64,000 nucleotides of DNA from Brachypterus glaber (lineage: Eukaryota; Arthropoda; Insecta; Coleoptera; Kateretidae), in NCBI GenBank assembly GCA_958510825.1, contig OY294052.1, positions 8,887,816 to 8,951,815 of the forward strand, in the 5' to 3' direction. Positions 1 through 11,810 of this stretch are shown piece after piece. A model generated the notes under the pieces. It searched no databases and was not told where the DNA came from. It saw only the letters and a program-made list of their open reading frames with translations. Positions within the stretch are counted from its first letter, which is position 1. Every line of letters begins with the position of its first letter. The translations under genes and the position numbers were made by a program.

Positions 1-300
1 ATATAAATATAAATTTATATAATTGTAATTATGTTCACATTTTAATTTTTTGATACAAACAACTATTGGTAAAATCTGAGATACGTCTTATTACATAGCA
101 TTTTGAACGATATTTAATGACAATTAAAACATCGTTTAGTTTTTTAAAATCGGTTCAGTATTACATCGGCACTTAGTGCTACTAAGAGTGCCGATGTATT
201 GAAATCTTCGCCGAAAAGTCAAAATCTTTGACCACGTTTTTTTCACATTTCTCTACGTTTTAAACCATTCTGAGTCGAAATCAGTAAAAAAAAATTTTAC

Positions 301-304
301 GTCC

Positions 305-354
<50 letters not shown>
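301..354 (+). repeat. (GTCT)n tetranucleotide block of a Helentron-like element
   Basis: About 13 near-perfect copies of GTCT, opening with one GTCC. The flanks are not random: a run of A lies just before it, an ATATCGACTTG-type phrase about 30 bases after it, and a G-run block (460-480) about 110 bases after it. The same order, with a shorter or degenerate GTCY block, recurs at 30105-30450, 37650-37955, 44560-45010 and 45251-45440. Internal (GTCY)n is the hallmark of Drosophila DINE-1/mini-me type non-autonomous Helitrons, so this is probably one such element spanning very roughly 230-492; the true ends are not visible. Confidence 0.6.
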
Positions 355-491
355 AAACTCTCTAATTCCATTTCTACATGAGATATCGACTTGCGGTTTT
401 TTGCATATTGTTTCTTATCGTATTCCGAAGAGCTGATTAGATTTTGGGGATAAAAGATTGGGGGTAAGGGGGGTAAAAATAGGGTAAAACT

Positions 492-1326
492 CCTATTTTT
501 TGCTTTTTGTGTTTATAATTAAGGCAATTATTATTGTATTTGGTTAATTTAGCACTTATATAAAAGATAATTTTAAATTGGTCAAAAAATGTTATAAACA
601 ACATTTGGACTTTTTCCTAAAACGCATTGTTTTCGAGATATTGGCCTTTAAAGCAGTAAAAGGTTTATTTGGCATATCTCACATATTTATAACCCGATTT
701 CAAAAAAATATATTTTAAATAAAAGCTCTTTTAAGCCCTATAAAAAATTTTATATACAGTTTTTTGCTAGAATATAATGTTTTAATGATACAGAATTTAA
801 AATCAAACAAAACACCTAGTTTGAAATTTGCAAACTAGATGGCTCTAGTGTACAATAGTGCCGATGTTTTGACAGGGTGCTTGCAACGTTTCATCTAGTT
901 TTAGAATAAACATATTGGACCAGAAAAAAATTATGATAGATTATGATAGATTCGTTAATAACTAGATGTTTGTATTTTTTTTTTTCATTTTGTTGAATTT
1001 TAGCAAATCTTAGTCATTTTTTTAATAAATAATTTTGGCAGCAATACTTTAAACTATGTACAATTAAAGCTCAGCCAACTTAAAAGATTATCCAAATAGC
1101 ATTGCGAACGAGAATATTTTTCACGGAGATCAACTACTTCGTAAATCTAAATCTGGGTCACGATAAATACTCGGGCCTACGAGTAAGATGGATGAGGACA
1201 TATCTGTAAGCCAACTGTATGGCTAGGTTGAATTAAAGTCGTCAAGACAGGCAGTTTCTGTTCAAAGTAGGATAACTCCATCCAGCGGCGGTTTTTAGCA
1301 GAAAGTTTTTAAGGAAATGTACAGTA
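492..1326. other. AT-rich stretch, nothing recognised
   Basis: No coding frame, RNA gene or inverted-repeat element is supported here. The phrase TTTGGACTTTTTCC near 605, part of a short motif that recurs across the window, is the only repeated feature noted. Confidence 0.5.
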
Positions 1327-1686
1327 CACTGTAAATGCAAATATGGTTATTTTACAGCAAATAAAGTAGGTCATATGTTGCCAGCAAAGAAAGAAAGTGG
1401 TAAATTCACAGTTATCTGTAAAAATATGAATTTTTATTTTGGTAATTTTACTGCTATTATTATGGTAATTTTCGGGACTGTCTGTAAAAGTGCTGGGTTT
1501 TTGGACCAAATGCATGAATTTTAATGCAAAATTATTGTACCGACAGGAAAAGAGCTGAGATTTTACTAAACCCAGTAATATTGAGGTTAATTTAATAAAT
1601 ATTGTAAATTCACATTCTGACATTGTAAATTTGGTTTAATTATTACAGTTAAAACTACTGTAAGATTGACGGACAAATTTAGAGTG
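1327..1686. mobile_element. TA-flanked MITE, CACNGNAAA-type ends
   Basis: The left end reads TA-CACTGTAAATGC and the right end, inverted, reads TA-CACTCTAAATT, giving an approximately 360-bp element between two TA dinucleotides, as expected for a Tc1/mariner-type target duplication. The interior is rich in both GTAAAT and its complement and contains no transposase. Related ends occur at 16057-16372, 53914-54926 and 61754-62178, and as single ends near 18630 and 42442. The one apparent open frame inside it (minus strand, about 104 codons) has no recognisable domain and is probably fortuitous. Confidence 0.6.
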
Positions 1687-1693
1687 TAGGTGA

Positions 1694-1925
1694 GTCATCA
1701 TCATCATTAGTTTGTTTGGATTTTTAAGAGACAGGCTCAGTGCCTATCCCTCATTTGTCTGAACTTTGGAATAGTTTGGATGGATATTTGGGGAAGAGAG
1801 TCTCTGCTCACTGATTCTGGAGTTGCATCTGTCATGATTTGAGAGAGTGGCGGATGGGGACGGGGATGAGGAGGGATGGAATAGGGAGGGAGTGAGCCAA
1901 TTGCTATGTTCCTTATATTTCTAAC
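1694..1925 (-). mobile_element. Probable non-LTR retrotransposon 3' end with (ATG)n tail
   Basis: On the minus strand a GC-richer stretch of about 200 bases ends in a short (ATG)n run at 1696-1707. Short trinucleotide tails of this kind are typical of RTE-clade non-LTR elements. No reverse-transcriptase residues are recognisable, so this would be 3' untranslated sequence only. The call rests on base composition and the tail; another dispersed repeat is possible. Confidence 0.35.
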
Positions 1926-1998
1926 CCTTCCTAAACGCGTTAATTTGTCCTCTGTGTAATAGATGACACTGTCAGTATATCTGTTATATCGAAGAGAT

Positions 1999-2330
1999 TA
2001 TTATTATTTATTTATTATTTATTTATTGATTGATTGAGCTTAAAACATAGTCATGGAGAGTCCCAAATAAGCTTCTGGCTTGTGCTAGGGGCTCTCCATT
2101 ATTTTTTTTACAATATTTCCAAATAGTATAGATGCCTGTAAATTTGATGTATCTGTATCCAGTTGGTAATGGCGAACATTACAACGCAGTTTATATTTCG
2201 TGCTCTTTCACTATAAAAGCTTGCTAACTGTCGCAAGCTGTCGCATCGATTATTGCAGGAAAAAAACATAATAAGGTATGCTGATTGTGTCAATTTATAA
2301 TCCTTTCGGATTAAAAATTGGCAGTACCAG
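1999..2330 (-). mobile_element. Non-LTR retrotransposon 3' end with terminal hairpin and (TAAA)n-like tail
   Basis: Minus-strand element. Its 3' part is a stem-loop (2055-2097) made of GGAGAGCCCC and its complement around a short loop, followed by an AATAAATAA-rich tail at 1999-2036. The same hairpin plus AATA tail occurs on the plus strand at 61616-61712, which shows it is a mobile-element terminus. Upstream, an open minus frame (2108-2293, about 60 codons) includes a RARN-NCVV-like phrase that aligns, with indels, to a second copy at 20490-20650. Coding identity is not certain; it may be the C-terminal tail of ORF2. Confidence 0.5.
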
Positions 2331-3264
2331 GTAACTGTAGTGTATTAACCTTAGAACAAGTGTACACAGCTTATTGTGGAAAAATCCCTTAATCTGGGAT
2401 TATTTACCTGTAAAAGACTGCAAATGCGATTAGTGTCAATGTGCAGGTAAAGGTTAGTTCTGCATAATAGAGGTAGAACCAGCTGTATGTAGCTGTATAT
2501 TCGAAAGTTACATCATAAAATGCATATTAATAATTTTAAAAAGTATATAATAATTCACACATATTAAATTAAAAAATGGGTAATTTTTGGCGTAATTTTT
2601 TGTAAAACCTTAAAAATAATTTAAAGTTTTGATAAACCATACAAATAATACATGATATTTTAGTAGGATCTTGAAAACCATACTAACATAAAGCAGTTTA
2701 AAGTCATAAATTTATTTTTTAAATTATTTTTTAATTTTTGACTATATTTCAACTCCCCGCCTTCCAATAGGAATTATTTTTTCAGACTTTTGTCCAGCTA
2801 GATTTGAATTTGGGACCATAGTGAGTCGCCTTAGATAATAGATGGACTTAGAAAGCTTCCGCTGGATGGAGTGACCCTAGTTCAAAGAAACTGCTTGTAT
2901 ATAAAATAAATCAAGCTTTCGCCTTATACAAAAGGCACAAAAAATGTATTATGGTCGCTTACAATACTGAAATAATTAGAAAAAAGGGAAACATTTCCAG
3001 AAGGAAATTATTCATATAAAGAATAATGAAATTACTAAATACATCCTACAGTAAGAAAAAAGGCAAGCTAGTTTTTCCTCCTTTCCTACACTGTCCCATC
3101 CATAAGTTTAGCAAAAAAAAACTATATTTGGTTATGTTTTGAGATATATTATTTTTATTTAACTAAACATTATTTTAAGGGGGTTAAAAAGTTTTAAGTT
3201 TGGACTTTTCGACAAAAATATATAATTTTTGTTTAATCATTAATGATACTTTTTACCTAATATA
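2331..3264. other. AT-rich stretch, nothing firmly recognised
   Basis: Low-complexity AT-rich sequence. The phrase GTTTGGACTTTTC near 3200 is one of the dispersed short motifs described in the findings. No coding frame is supported. Confidence 0.5.
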
Positions 3265-4107
3265 CCGGGTGTTTCAGGAAGGTGGTTCATCCCCCTTAAA
3301 TTTTTTATTTTTTTAGGTAGGTTCGTAAAATCTGCAGGAGCTATATAATGTATAATTTAGGATTTTTTGACATAGTTGGAGTTTTTTCGACACTTCAGGT
3401 TGCGCGGGAATTTCCGGCATTTAATGAATCGAACTTTAGATTTTTAAATAGAACACCCTGTATATTTTTACATATTTTGATTCAGAAATCAATTCTGAGA
3501 ACAAGCATTTGTCATTTGTCAATTGTTGACAGGTCATGTCATTTTTTACTTAAATTTTTAATCTAGAGTGCATTGAATTACCTTATTTGCTTCATTTTTG
3601 GTCTGGTATCTTAAGAAAAATACTATTTTAATTTTTTTCCCAAAACTCTAAACTTTGTGAGCTCTTAAAAGTTTCAAAATCATACTTTGGTCCATAGGTC
3701 ATTTTTTTCATACGGAGAGGGGGTGGTTCATTAGTTTAAAATGAGAGAGAATTTTCTTGCGAACATTTTCATACCACACATGAATAGTTTATTTGGAAAA
3801 ACTTGGCATTAAAACACTCTAGATTTAAAATAAAAAATTAAATAAAAAATGACATGACCTGTCAAAAAGTGACAAGTGACAAATATTTTGTCTCAGAATT
3901 GATTTCTGAGTCAAATAGGTAAATATATACAGGGTATTTCATTTAAAAATCGAAAGTTTGATTCATTTTTGGCCAAACCGGAAATGCCAAAAAATGTCTA
4001 ACTATGTCAAAAAATCCTAAATTATATATAATCTAGCACCTAGAAATTTCACGATCCTATCTAAAAAAATAGTTAAGGGGGGTGAACCAACTTCCTGAAA
4101 CACTCGG
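3265..4107. mobile_element. 843-bp TA-flanked foldback element, ends CCGGGTGTTTC
   Basis: The left end is TA-CCGGGTGTTTCAGGAAGG and the right end is its complement, CTTCCTGAAACACTCGG-TA, so the element sits between TA dinucleotides. The inverted repeats are about 290-300 bp each (3265-3565 and 3819-4107) and include paired GACATGACCTGTCA-like and TCAGAAATCAATTCT-like blocks. A central loop of about 250 bp is unpaired. No transposase is present. The 72-codon frame at 3348-3566 lies wholly inside the left arm and is a by-product of the repeat. Confidence 0.75.
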
Positions 4108-5018
4108 TATGACCTAATGATATAAATGAAAACAAAAAATAAATAAAAAAATTATTTAAAAATTATCCCTTGACCCCTGCCTCCGTTGTGCCCTCTAAAG
4201 ATAACAAATATATACCATATTTTAAAGATTTAGATAGTTAAAGGGGGCGGACTTTATAATACTGTATATTACTTCATTTTACATATCATAAAATAAATTA
4301 GTTATACAAAACACAAGCAAACTCTATCTAGGTTGGTTAAACTTATTTTCTGTAAAATAGTCATGGGCGGTGGTAAGCTATTAATTATGGTCAATTCACC
4401 TCTATATCACGTCTATAGTAAATTGAATTAACTACATACGGATCAGAGGGCACCAAATTAACTATATCTAATATAGAAGGTCGCTGGTAATCATTTTAAC
4501 TTAATTATAATAGATACGTATCTATTATAATAGATAAGTACCTTTCGCAACGTGGGTCAGATTTTATTTTAAGAAGAGAAAACTCAAACTTAGTTTTTTA
4601 GTTAATACGAAATAATCTGATATTTTTAACAAATTTTACCTTCCCAAAATGGCCTCTAACTCAAGATATTTTAAATTATCTTTATTTTTCATTATCAGTA
4701 ACTTATTTGTGGTCAATTTTGATTTTTGCAACTAATAATAGTATTTTTCGTACGACCTAGTGTACACGAAATAAAGAAAAATGCATGTTTACTATATATT
4801 CTCGTTAGGATATTTTTCTATCGCACGAGTACATAGTGCATATTTGAATGAAATGATAGCTATGCACACTCATTTATCCAAACGAGTACACATAGCTTTC
4901 ATTTTGACAAAAGTCATTTGACGTTTATAAAATTTTGAAATGTCAAAATTAAACACAGGTTATTCTTTAAAATGTACATTTTTAAACAGTCTAGACTGTA
5001 GATCGAACGAAAAATGTT

Positions 5019-5145
5019 GTTCGAAACTCGTTTACGACAAGTTCTTAGTGCACTCGAATGATTTTTTGACTCGCTTCGCGTAGTCAAAAAAACTTTATTC
5101 TAGTGCACTAAGGACTAAAGTCGCTTACTCGTTACGAAAACTACT
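5019..5145. repeat. Hairpin with CpG-bearing loop
   Basis: Nested inverted blocks: TTCTTAGTGCACT (5042-5054) pairs with AGTGCACTAAGGA (5102-5114), TTTTTTGACT (5062-5071) with AGTCAAAAAA (5082-5091), and the outer GTTCGAAACTCGTTTACGAC-like sequence with GTCGCTTACTCGTTACGAAAA. The loop is TCGCTTCGCG. Similar architecture, with different sequence, is seen at 7461-7560, 14061-14158, 15252-15334, 39063-39187, 39891-40027, 55741-55860 and 56560-56681. Confidence 0.7.
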
Positions 5146-5241
5146 ATTACATACTGAGGTGGAAAAAGTTTAATTTCCTAAGGGAAGGTTAGCTGACCAA
5201 GGGGCGTTAGCACCAATGAAAAATTCAATACTGCAGAGTGA

Positions 5242-5905
5242 TTCTACATTAAAAACTGTGAAAAAAAAAGCTCGTATACATCTAAGTTCGGAAGGAAATC
5301 AGTTTTAAGGGTACTGCGGCTTCTTAATGAGTAACACTATTTAAGGGACCGTAGCTCCCTCAAAAGCGATTTGTGGATATTTGTGTATAAGAAGTTTTTT
5401 CTATAGTTTTTAATGTAGAGTGTCTGCTGTATTAAAATTTTTATTTGTGCATTTTTTAGTTCCTATTTTTGATGCTCAGAACGTAAAACTGCCTCTTTAA
5501 TTGCAATTTTCTCGAAAACGCGTGGCTCTAAAGTGTTATATATATAGACGAACTTTTTTATGTATTTTTAATCAAAGATTAATATTTTATTGAGAAAATG
5601 TCAAAAAATCTGGGGATATAAAAGTTTGGGGCAAAAAAGTGACATCGGCCCCTCATTTTGCACGTCCCTGGTTAAAATTACTAAATAAAAATTACAAGAA
5701 ATGACAGCCTTTATCAATGTTAAGGCATGTGCAAAAAATCGTTACTGTGGTTTATAGGGTTCCAGAAATATTAAATAAAAACTACTTTTTAGATGTACCC
5801 TCATTTCCCGACCAACCTTTATAGGAACTTTTTTTTCATGTTTTTTAACGTGGAATCCACTCCTAAATTTATCGAATAACTTTGTATAGGTTCACCTATA
5901 AAAAT
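5242..5905. repeat. Copy of a complex foldback repeat family
   Basis: Begins with its own hairpin (TTCTACATTAAAAACTGTG at 5242-5262 against a complementary copy near 5405-5433) whose loop contains GACCGTAGCTCCC. It continues with a GTGCATTTTTTAGTTCC block, a GGGGCAAAAAAGTGACATC block and a final CCCGACCAACCTTTATAGG block. All these blocks recur in the 17090-18215 palindrome and partly at 22856-22980 and 34860-35100. No coding content. Confidence 0.6.
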
Positions 5906-6654
5906 TTAAAAATTTTCTCCTGCTAAAAATTCATTTAGGCCCACTGTGGGGTCAATTTAGATTAGAACTAAATATTTTAGAGTTTACCTTTATTGTATGT
6001 TAATTTTACTAATTTCCTAATATGCTAATTTGCAGAAAATAATTTGTTGTATAAATTTGATTAATTTGTTTGTAATTTATAATTTAACATAGTTTTGGAA
6101 TAACGCTTGTTCATGTTAATTTCAGCTTTGTTAATATTAACCTCATAGTTAATTATCTAATTAATAATTATAATTATATAGCAAACATGAAATTAATTTT
6201 TGTCTAAAAATTATATGTGTTAAGTTTCAGTAAATGGTCAGAAAAAATCCAAAATTTGAATCAGTTTCAGATTTATTAAAAAAAACTCAAATGTCTAGGA
6301 AGAAAATAGGATCTTTTTGTTTTATTTTCTTAACATGATATGGATATTTACTTGCCATTAATCTGGTTTATTTTATATAGAAATATGAAATTCTAAAAGG
6401 AAAAGATGTTATTTCTCCAGACAAAAAATATTATTGGTAAAACTACTTCTTTTATAAATTAAAAGACAAATCTGTTATTTCTACAAAAGCATTTCGTTAA
6501 ATTATATTTGAATTATGTCCAACTAACATGGCAGTATGTCACAATATTTGTTTTGCAGTAGGCTGCAAGAAACAACTGTTTAAATAAATCTTTTGGGTTT
6601 TAGTAGCTAAGGTATAATCTGTTTTTATAATAAAATATGTTGTTATATAGTTTG
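5906..6654. other. AT-rich stretch, nothing recognised
   Basis: Composed largely of TAAT/ATTA-type sequence with no long open frame, inverted repeat or tandem array that I could find. Confidence 0.5.
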
Positions 6655-6800
6655 ACGCACGGATCTGTGGCTACGGGAAATATGTTTGGAATGTGTGTGC
6701 AAGTTGGAGGCTCGATGTAGGCACGCACGCCTAGAAGAAGAAGAGAGCGCGAATGATTCCTCCCCCTTACGTCGGAGACTTTCTTTCATGCGGAGAACTA
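6655..6800. other. Short GC-rich island of unknown nature
   Basis: About 145 bases much richer in G and C than the neighbourhood, with a GCACGCACGCC-like purine/pyrimidine alternation and a (GAA)n-like run. I translated both strands around it and every frame is interrupted, so it is not a convincing exon. It could be a fragment of a GC-richer transposon or a non-coding exon. Confidence 0.3.
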
Positions 6801-7460
6801 TATGTATATTCAAAGTTACCGTTTACTTAGTTTAAATGATATCACTGCTCTACAAAAAACGATATTTTTTTTTATTTGCTGGGGATCTTTAAGTGACGTC
6901 TGGCTATATGTGATATTCTGATTTCGGAACCTTTCGGAACCTTTTTGTCTCGATCGGTTGGTTTTTTGCCATTTTTTGCGCACAGTGGTTTTTTTTGTCT
7001 ATAGTTGTAGCAATAAAACAAATAGGTCTAATTATTTTTTTTTTTGCCGTGGATATGTTCTGTATAAATGGGGCTTAAGCGGATTTAAAATATCTTTTTG
7101 TTTTTAATAGGCTTCTAAATTGAAAAAATAAGATTTTTTTGTATTTTTTCGATATGTTTTGATAAAAATTTATATAAATACTAAAGATACGACTCTAATT
7201 TTTGTAATCAATATTAACACATACATATGTGCGGTTTATAAAAATGAAAAAAGTTCTAGATTTAATCCAGTGACGGAGATTTAACTAGGGGTTACCGAAA
7301 AATAAAAAAAAAGTTATTAAATTATACAGATGAGCACTTAGCGCCTCCTATTTTATTTTATAGAAGTAAACTTTCCTACTCGCCTTTTACTTTTCTGGAA
7401 GTTTATTAAAGTTTTAATCAACAAAGGTGTAGACAATTTTGATAATAGTAATTATATACC

Positions 7461-7730
7461 AAGGTAGAGAAGACATTTTTTATAGCCGAACGTATTAAAT
7501 CCCGATCTGCGTAGCAGCGAGATTTAAGAGTGCGAGGTTATAATAGTTTTCTCTACCGTAGTTTATATATTAGTTTTTTGACTACTAGCACTATTTAACT
7601 ATTTTTATTCAAATAAAAAAATTATTAACAGAAATTATATTTCTTGAAATTTTCATAAAAATCAAGTGGCATTGATCAATGACATTTGCTTAATTTTTTT
7701 GAACTGACGTTAAAAAATTTAGTTTCTTTT
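7461..7730. repeat. Dispersed repeat with terminal hairpin; second copy at 61078-61290
   Basis: The first part (7461-7560) is a hairpin: AAGGTAGAGAAGAC pairs with TTTTCTCTACCGTAG, and the inner TTAAATCCCG pairs with CGAGATTTAA. The following AT-rich 170 bases (a TTGACTACTAGCACTATTT-like phrase through to an AACTGACGTT phrase) are present in the opposite orientation at 61078-61290, also next to a CTACGGTAGAGAAGAC end. It is therefore a mobile repeat of at least 270 bp. Confidence 0.65.
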
Positions 7731-8470
7731 AAAAAAATATTATTGCTGTAGGTGAAGAAAATTGATTTCACAGTCTGAAAACATGATAGATAATGGTATG
7801 TTCTAAAGCTAGTAGTGAAAAACTTTTGCAAAAAATGTTTTTTTTTTTCAACTAAAACCTGGAGAAATCTTTTTGAACATAAGAGCTATAAAAAAATAAT
7901 TTTACAAAAAAACGACTTTCGATTTTTGGTGGCAGAAAATTTGTCGTAAAATTAAAATTCAAACTCGAGTAAAAAAAAACTGATAAACAGAAAATTCCAA
8001 TTAATGCAGATTTTGACTATTCTACATTAATACTACAATGCTATACATGTAGGTCGCTTTTCTGGCTCCGCACTTTTTTTATTTTTGTGTGCCTGTGTTA
8101 TTATTGTTAAAATGGTATTATCGGCTAATAAGTCTTAGAAAAAGTCCAAAGGCGTTCGCAGTAAAAACTAAACAAATCGTCATAAATGCATTTTGTCAGT
8201 TTTTATTTTAAAGTTTGATCATAATTTAGTTATTTTATCCACACTCCGAAAGGGCAGCCATTTGTTGTAATGCCCGTAAAGGTTATGAACATATTTTTAT
8301 CGATTTTTCATAAAGATTTGTGACATAAATTTCCAATAGCCAATAGTTAAGTTATCATGAATTTCCGGAGTAAAGTCAATTTCTTCAAATATAAAATTTC
8401 TTTTATTATTTTCTGTTAGTCGGGTTTTCATTTACGACTTATATTAATTATAATTATTTATCACCATAGG
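7731..8470. other. AT-rich stretch, nothing recognised
   Basis: Only A- and T-rich runs with scattered short frames. An isolated inverted match of the dispersed motif (AAAAAGTCCAAAGG) lies near 8140. Confidence 0.45.
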
Positions 8471-8922
8471 TCGGATCGAACTAGCCATTACCGGGGGCAT
8501 GCAACAATTAGAATTTTAAAAAATTCTTTTTTTAAGTAAATAGACACTTTAAACTATTGTTCACCAAGCGGAATGTCATGTCGACGCTGTTAATACTCTG
8601 TGTCATGGTCCATGACTCATGGAGAAGGACTTAAGTTTTTTTTTGAAAATTGTTTCTCTTTTTAAAAAACGAATAGTTAATACAAAAATATTGTTTTTTT
8701 TATTAATTATTTGTTTTTTGAAAGGGGAAACAATTAAAAAAAAATTAAAGTCTTTCTCTATGAGTCATGAACCATGACCAAGTGACTCACTGAGCATTAA
8801 CAGCGTCGACATGACAGTTCGCTTGGTAAACAATAGTTTAATGTGTCTATTTACTTGAAAATTTTTTTTTTTAATTCTAATTTTTGCATGCCCCCGGTAA
8901 TGACTACTCCGATCCCACCCGC
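8471..8922. mobile_element. About 450-bp palindromic foldback element
   Basis: Left arm 8471-8635 and right arm 8758-8922 are inverted copies: CCATTACCGGGGGCATGC at the left end mirrors GCATGCCCCCGGTAATG at the right, TGTCGACGCTGTTAAT mirrors ATTAACAGCGTCGACA, and CATGACTCATGGAGAA mirrors a diverged copy. The A/T-run loop (8636-8757) can also pair in part. The 65-codon minus frame over the right arm is fortuitous. Terminal sequence and target duplication are not clear. Confidence 0.75.
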
Positions 8923-9392
8923 GTTTATCACAAAGCTTATATGCCACTTGGCAAATCTTCAAAAATTTATATAACTATAACAAATGAATATATCGTAACT
9001 AAACTGAATAACTTTTTTCATGTCTATGGCTATGAAGCAAATTTAAAACTAGGGGTTAATTAAGGTTGCAATTTAATTTGAAGTAGGTACATACTTCAAA
9101 GTAGTAAAATATGGATATTCCATAATAAATATACCTTTATACAAGGTTGATACGTAATGAAAATGTGTTTTTGATATCGTTTTATGAGCTGCCTTTCAAA
9201 AACAGATGTTAAGCTCCGATAACTTTATGGCAGATACTAATGTTATTGCAGGGTCTTGAAATAAAATGTCCAGTTTTGCATGAATTTATACATGTATGTA
9301 TTCTACGTACTTATTTCATTTGCATTTAGATTAATTCTAAATATTTTAGAAAATTCTGATTGTCTCATTCTATTAAGATTTACATTTTTGTT
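8923..9392. other. AT-rich stretch, nothing recognised
   Basis: No frame, repeat or RNA signature supported between the palindrome and the SINE. Confidence 0.45.
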
Positions 9393-9640
9393 TAACCTCG
9401 TACTATTCTACTTAATTAAGCATCCCCTAAGCCCAGGACTTGGGTGGGCTAGTAGTGAAGGGAACCACCGGCTTTAATTGACTTTCGAACTAATTTATAG
9501 GGAGTTCACTTACTCCTTCGCCAAATTTCAATTATTAATTAACTGAAAAAGGCAAATCCTCGACGGTGAGAATCGAACTCACGCTATTTGGATAGTAAAC
9601 TCGTCAAGTACGACGTGATAGTCCACTACACCAATCCTCC
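9393..9640 (-). mobile_element. tRNA-derived SINE, full copy
   Basis: On the minus strand it opens with a tRNA-like head (9557-9640): an A-box-like TTGGTGTAGTGG, a perfect T-arm GTGAG-TTCGATT-CTCAC serving as the B box, and a long variable arm with a CTAT/ATAG stem, as in class II tRNAs. The 3' acceptor strand does not pair with the 5' strand, so this is not an intact tRNA. The body follows (TTTTTCAGTTAATTAATAAT, TTGGCGAAGG, CCGGTGGTTCCCT, CTACTAGCCCA, GCTTAATTAAGTAGAATA) and ends in GAGGTT plus an A-rich tail. The same body occurs at 62924-63168, 46238-46560 and 35456-35580. Confidence 0.8.
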
Positions 9641-11573
9641 GATAAAGATTGATAAACTTCATTAAAGGTTTACAAACTAAATTTGCAGTAGGGCATTTTA
9701 AAAGTCCCCTTCTTGTCGTAAAAAATAAAATGAAAAAATTCTATACCAAATTTCATCTCAAAAAATGGAAAAAAGATTAAAAAAAACTAAAATAAGACAA
9801 CAAACTATCTTTTGGCATATGTTTGATATTTTTATCTTTAAAATTGTGGTCAGGGGGGCATGGGGGGATTTTTTAAACATAAAAGGTACTCGTGTGATAT
9901 ATTGTTTTAAATAAAATGAAATTCTCCATTTGACTATATATTTTGTAATTAAAATTTTTTTTTTACGTTTTCATTTTTCAATTTTTTTTTGCTAAAAAAT
10001 GCGATTTTTTAAAGATTTCTGTAGCAAAATTGTATTTATAGCATTTAAAATTATTATAAAAGCATAACTTGGGTATTTGTATCATGAAATTAACGATTTT
10101 TCAAAAAAAAATTGAGTTTTTTAAAGAAATTTTGTCGAATATTCCCATTTTCAACCCTACTTAAAACCCCCAAAAAATGTTTCAAAAAAATTAAAAAATA
10201 TATAGTCAAATAGGTAATTTTATAAGCTTTAAAGTAGTATGTGACCCGACCCAATCTATATTTAAAAAATATCAAATGTAGTAAAAAATAAAGTTTAAGT
10301 CGATATCTCAACTCGTTCAAAAATGGGGATGACTTTTGGACAACTTTGTAAACAAAATGGTTTAGTATTTAAAACGGTAACAAATTTTTTATTTATAAAA
10401 CTTGATTATAATGGACTTTTAGAAGAAAATACTTAAAATTAATTATAAATCTTTTTCTCTTTTCAAAGAAATATTAATTATACTTTTATCTCCTTTCTCC
10501 TTGTCCTTAATTTTAGGTAAAATAACTACACCATTAAAATATTAATTTACAGAAACAAATTAAATAATATTCTATTATAATTAATAAAATAATTTTTAAT
10601 TGAGTTAAATAAATGACTACAATTTATTTTGTTATTGTAGGAATTTTACCCCTCGCTAGGGGCACGTGGCTATGATCCGTATATTTTATATGGCAAAGTC
10701 CGGTTTGTTCTACATTAGATCGGACCCCTTTTCGGTGATTCTTGCCGGTATAACTTAAAAGTTGTCTCGTAATCTTAATTGTTTAAACAAATCTAATTTA
10801 TGGTCAAAATGATCGTTTCAGATGTCAGAAATAATAATTAGCTTGCAAATTGATGAGACTGAAACTCTTTTGTCGGGGTAATTAAATATAGGCTGAACCT
10901 TTATAAATATTTTGCACTAAAATCCTTATCAAATAAATTTAACTATTGACCTTCTTATTAGGTATATAAACTCATGAAAAAATTCATATTGATTCAGTTT
11001 TACTTAGAGTGTCGCCATGTCAATTTCAAAAGTGAAAATGTAGTTTCTGTGAGAAATAATTTTTGAGAATTATTCTTGAATTAAAAATAGTTTTTAAACT
11101 TAGAAAAATTTTGAGACTTGTAATATCAGACATAAAAATAATTTTGGACACTTATAAATATTGTTAGTATGAACACTGATAGAAATTTTGACGAATATTA
11201 ATTAACTTTGAAAAATATTTTGTAAAATTATTTAAATGACTTATACGAACCACTTCTAATATTTACACTAAGAAAAATGTATACAATAAATTGGGATTTG
11301 AAAATGATTGCGAACAGTTGGGATTTTAAACATAGAATGTTTTAATTTATAAGTATTTAATGGAAAACTATTATATAATGGAAATTAGAATTTAAGGGCT
11401 TTGCATTGAAGTAGGACTTAGAAGTAAGAATTGATCTTTCATGTTCTTAAAGAATTTTTTCACATTTAATTAATATATTATTCTTAAGTTAAGAAGCTAT
11501 CAAGAATATATATATATTTTTTTAAATATTAATTTTTGAATTTAATTTATTCAGTAATAAAGTATGTTTTTTA
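9641..11573. other. AT-rich stretch with a small GC-richer patch
   Basis: Mostly T- and A-run sequence. At 10640-10760 the composition rises and there is a small stem-loop CCCCT-CGCT-AGGGG (about 10652-10665), origin unknown. Sequence around 10415-10510 weakly resembles 12070-12175 (the AATTAATTATAAATCTT phrase), suggesting an old shared repeat. No coding frame is supported. Confidence 0.4.
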
Positions 11574-11810
11574 TTAAAATATGCCAATAAAACCCTTTCG
11601 AAATAAACTTAAACCTTCCTTAGCACATTTTAAATTTCTTTCGTAAGCTAGATCGTACACTTTTCTCGATTTCGATGGTAACTTGTCTAATGTAGCATTT
11701 GCAGTTTCGGAGAGATTTGTAGGTGTATAAACCATATCTTCAATCATTTTCACAGAAAGTTTTTGCACAGAATCTAGAGTTAACCACCTGTTTACATAAT
11801 AAACAAACAA
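11574..11810 (-). pseudogene. Possible fragment of a tyrosine-recombinase-like (Crypton-type) ORF
   Basis: A 78-codon minus frame of near-normal amino-acid composition. Its middle, ATLDKLPSKSRKVYDLAYER, resembles the N-terminal core-binding segment seen in insect Crypton-like or XerD-like recombinase proteins (leucine-proline, lysine-serine-rich, then a K-x-Y-x-x-x-Y helix). The frame stops about 25 residues later and no catalytic Arg/His/Tyr region follows, so if the match is real this is a dead fragment. Recognition is from motif memory only; chance is a serious alternative. Confidence 0.25.

Noticed and set aside
9557..9640. A functional tRNA gene
   Set aside because: The T-arm and A box are good but the acceptor stem does not pair, and the sequence runs straight into the SINE body.
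10844..10880. Hammerhead ribozyme core (TTGATGAGACTGAAAC)
   Set aside because: The core should read CTGATGA with a paired stem II before GAAA; the first base differs and stem II does not form.
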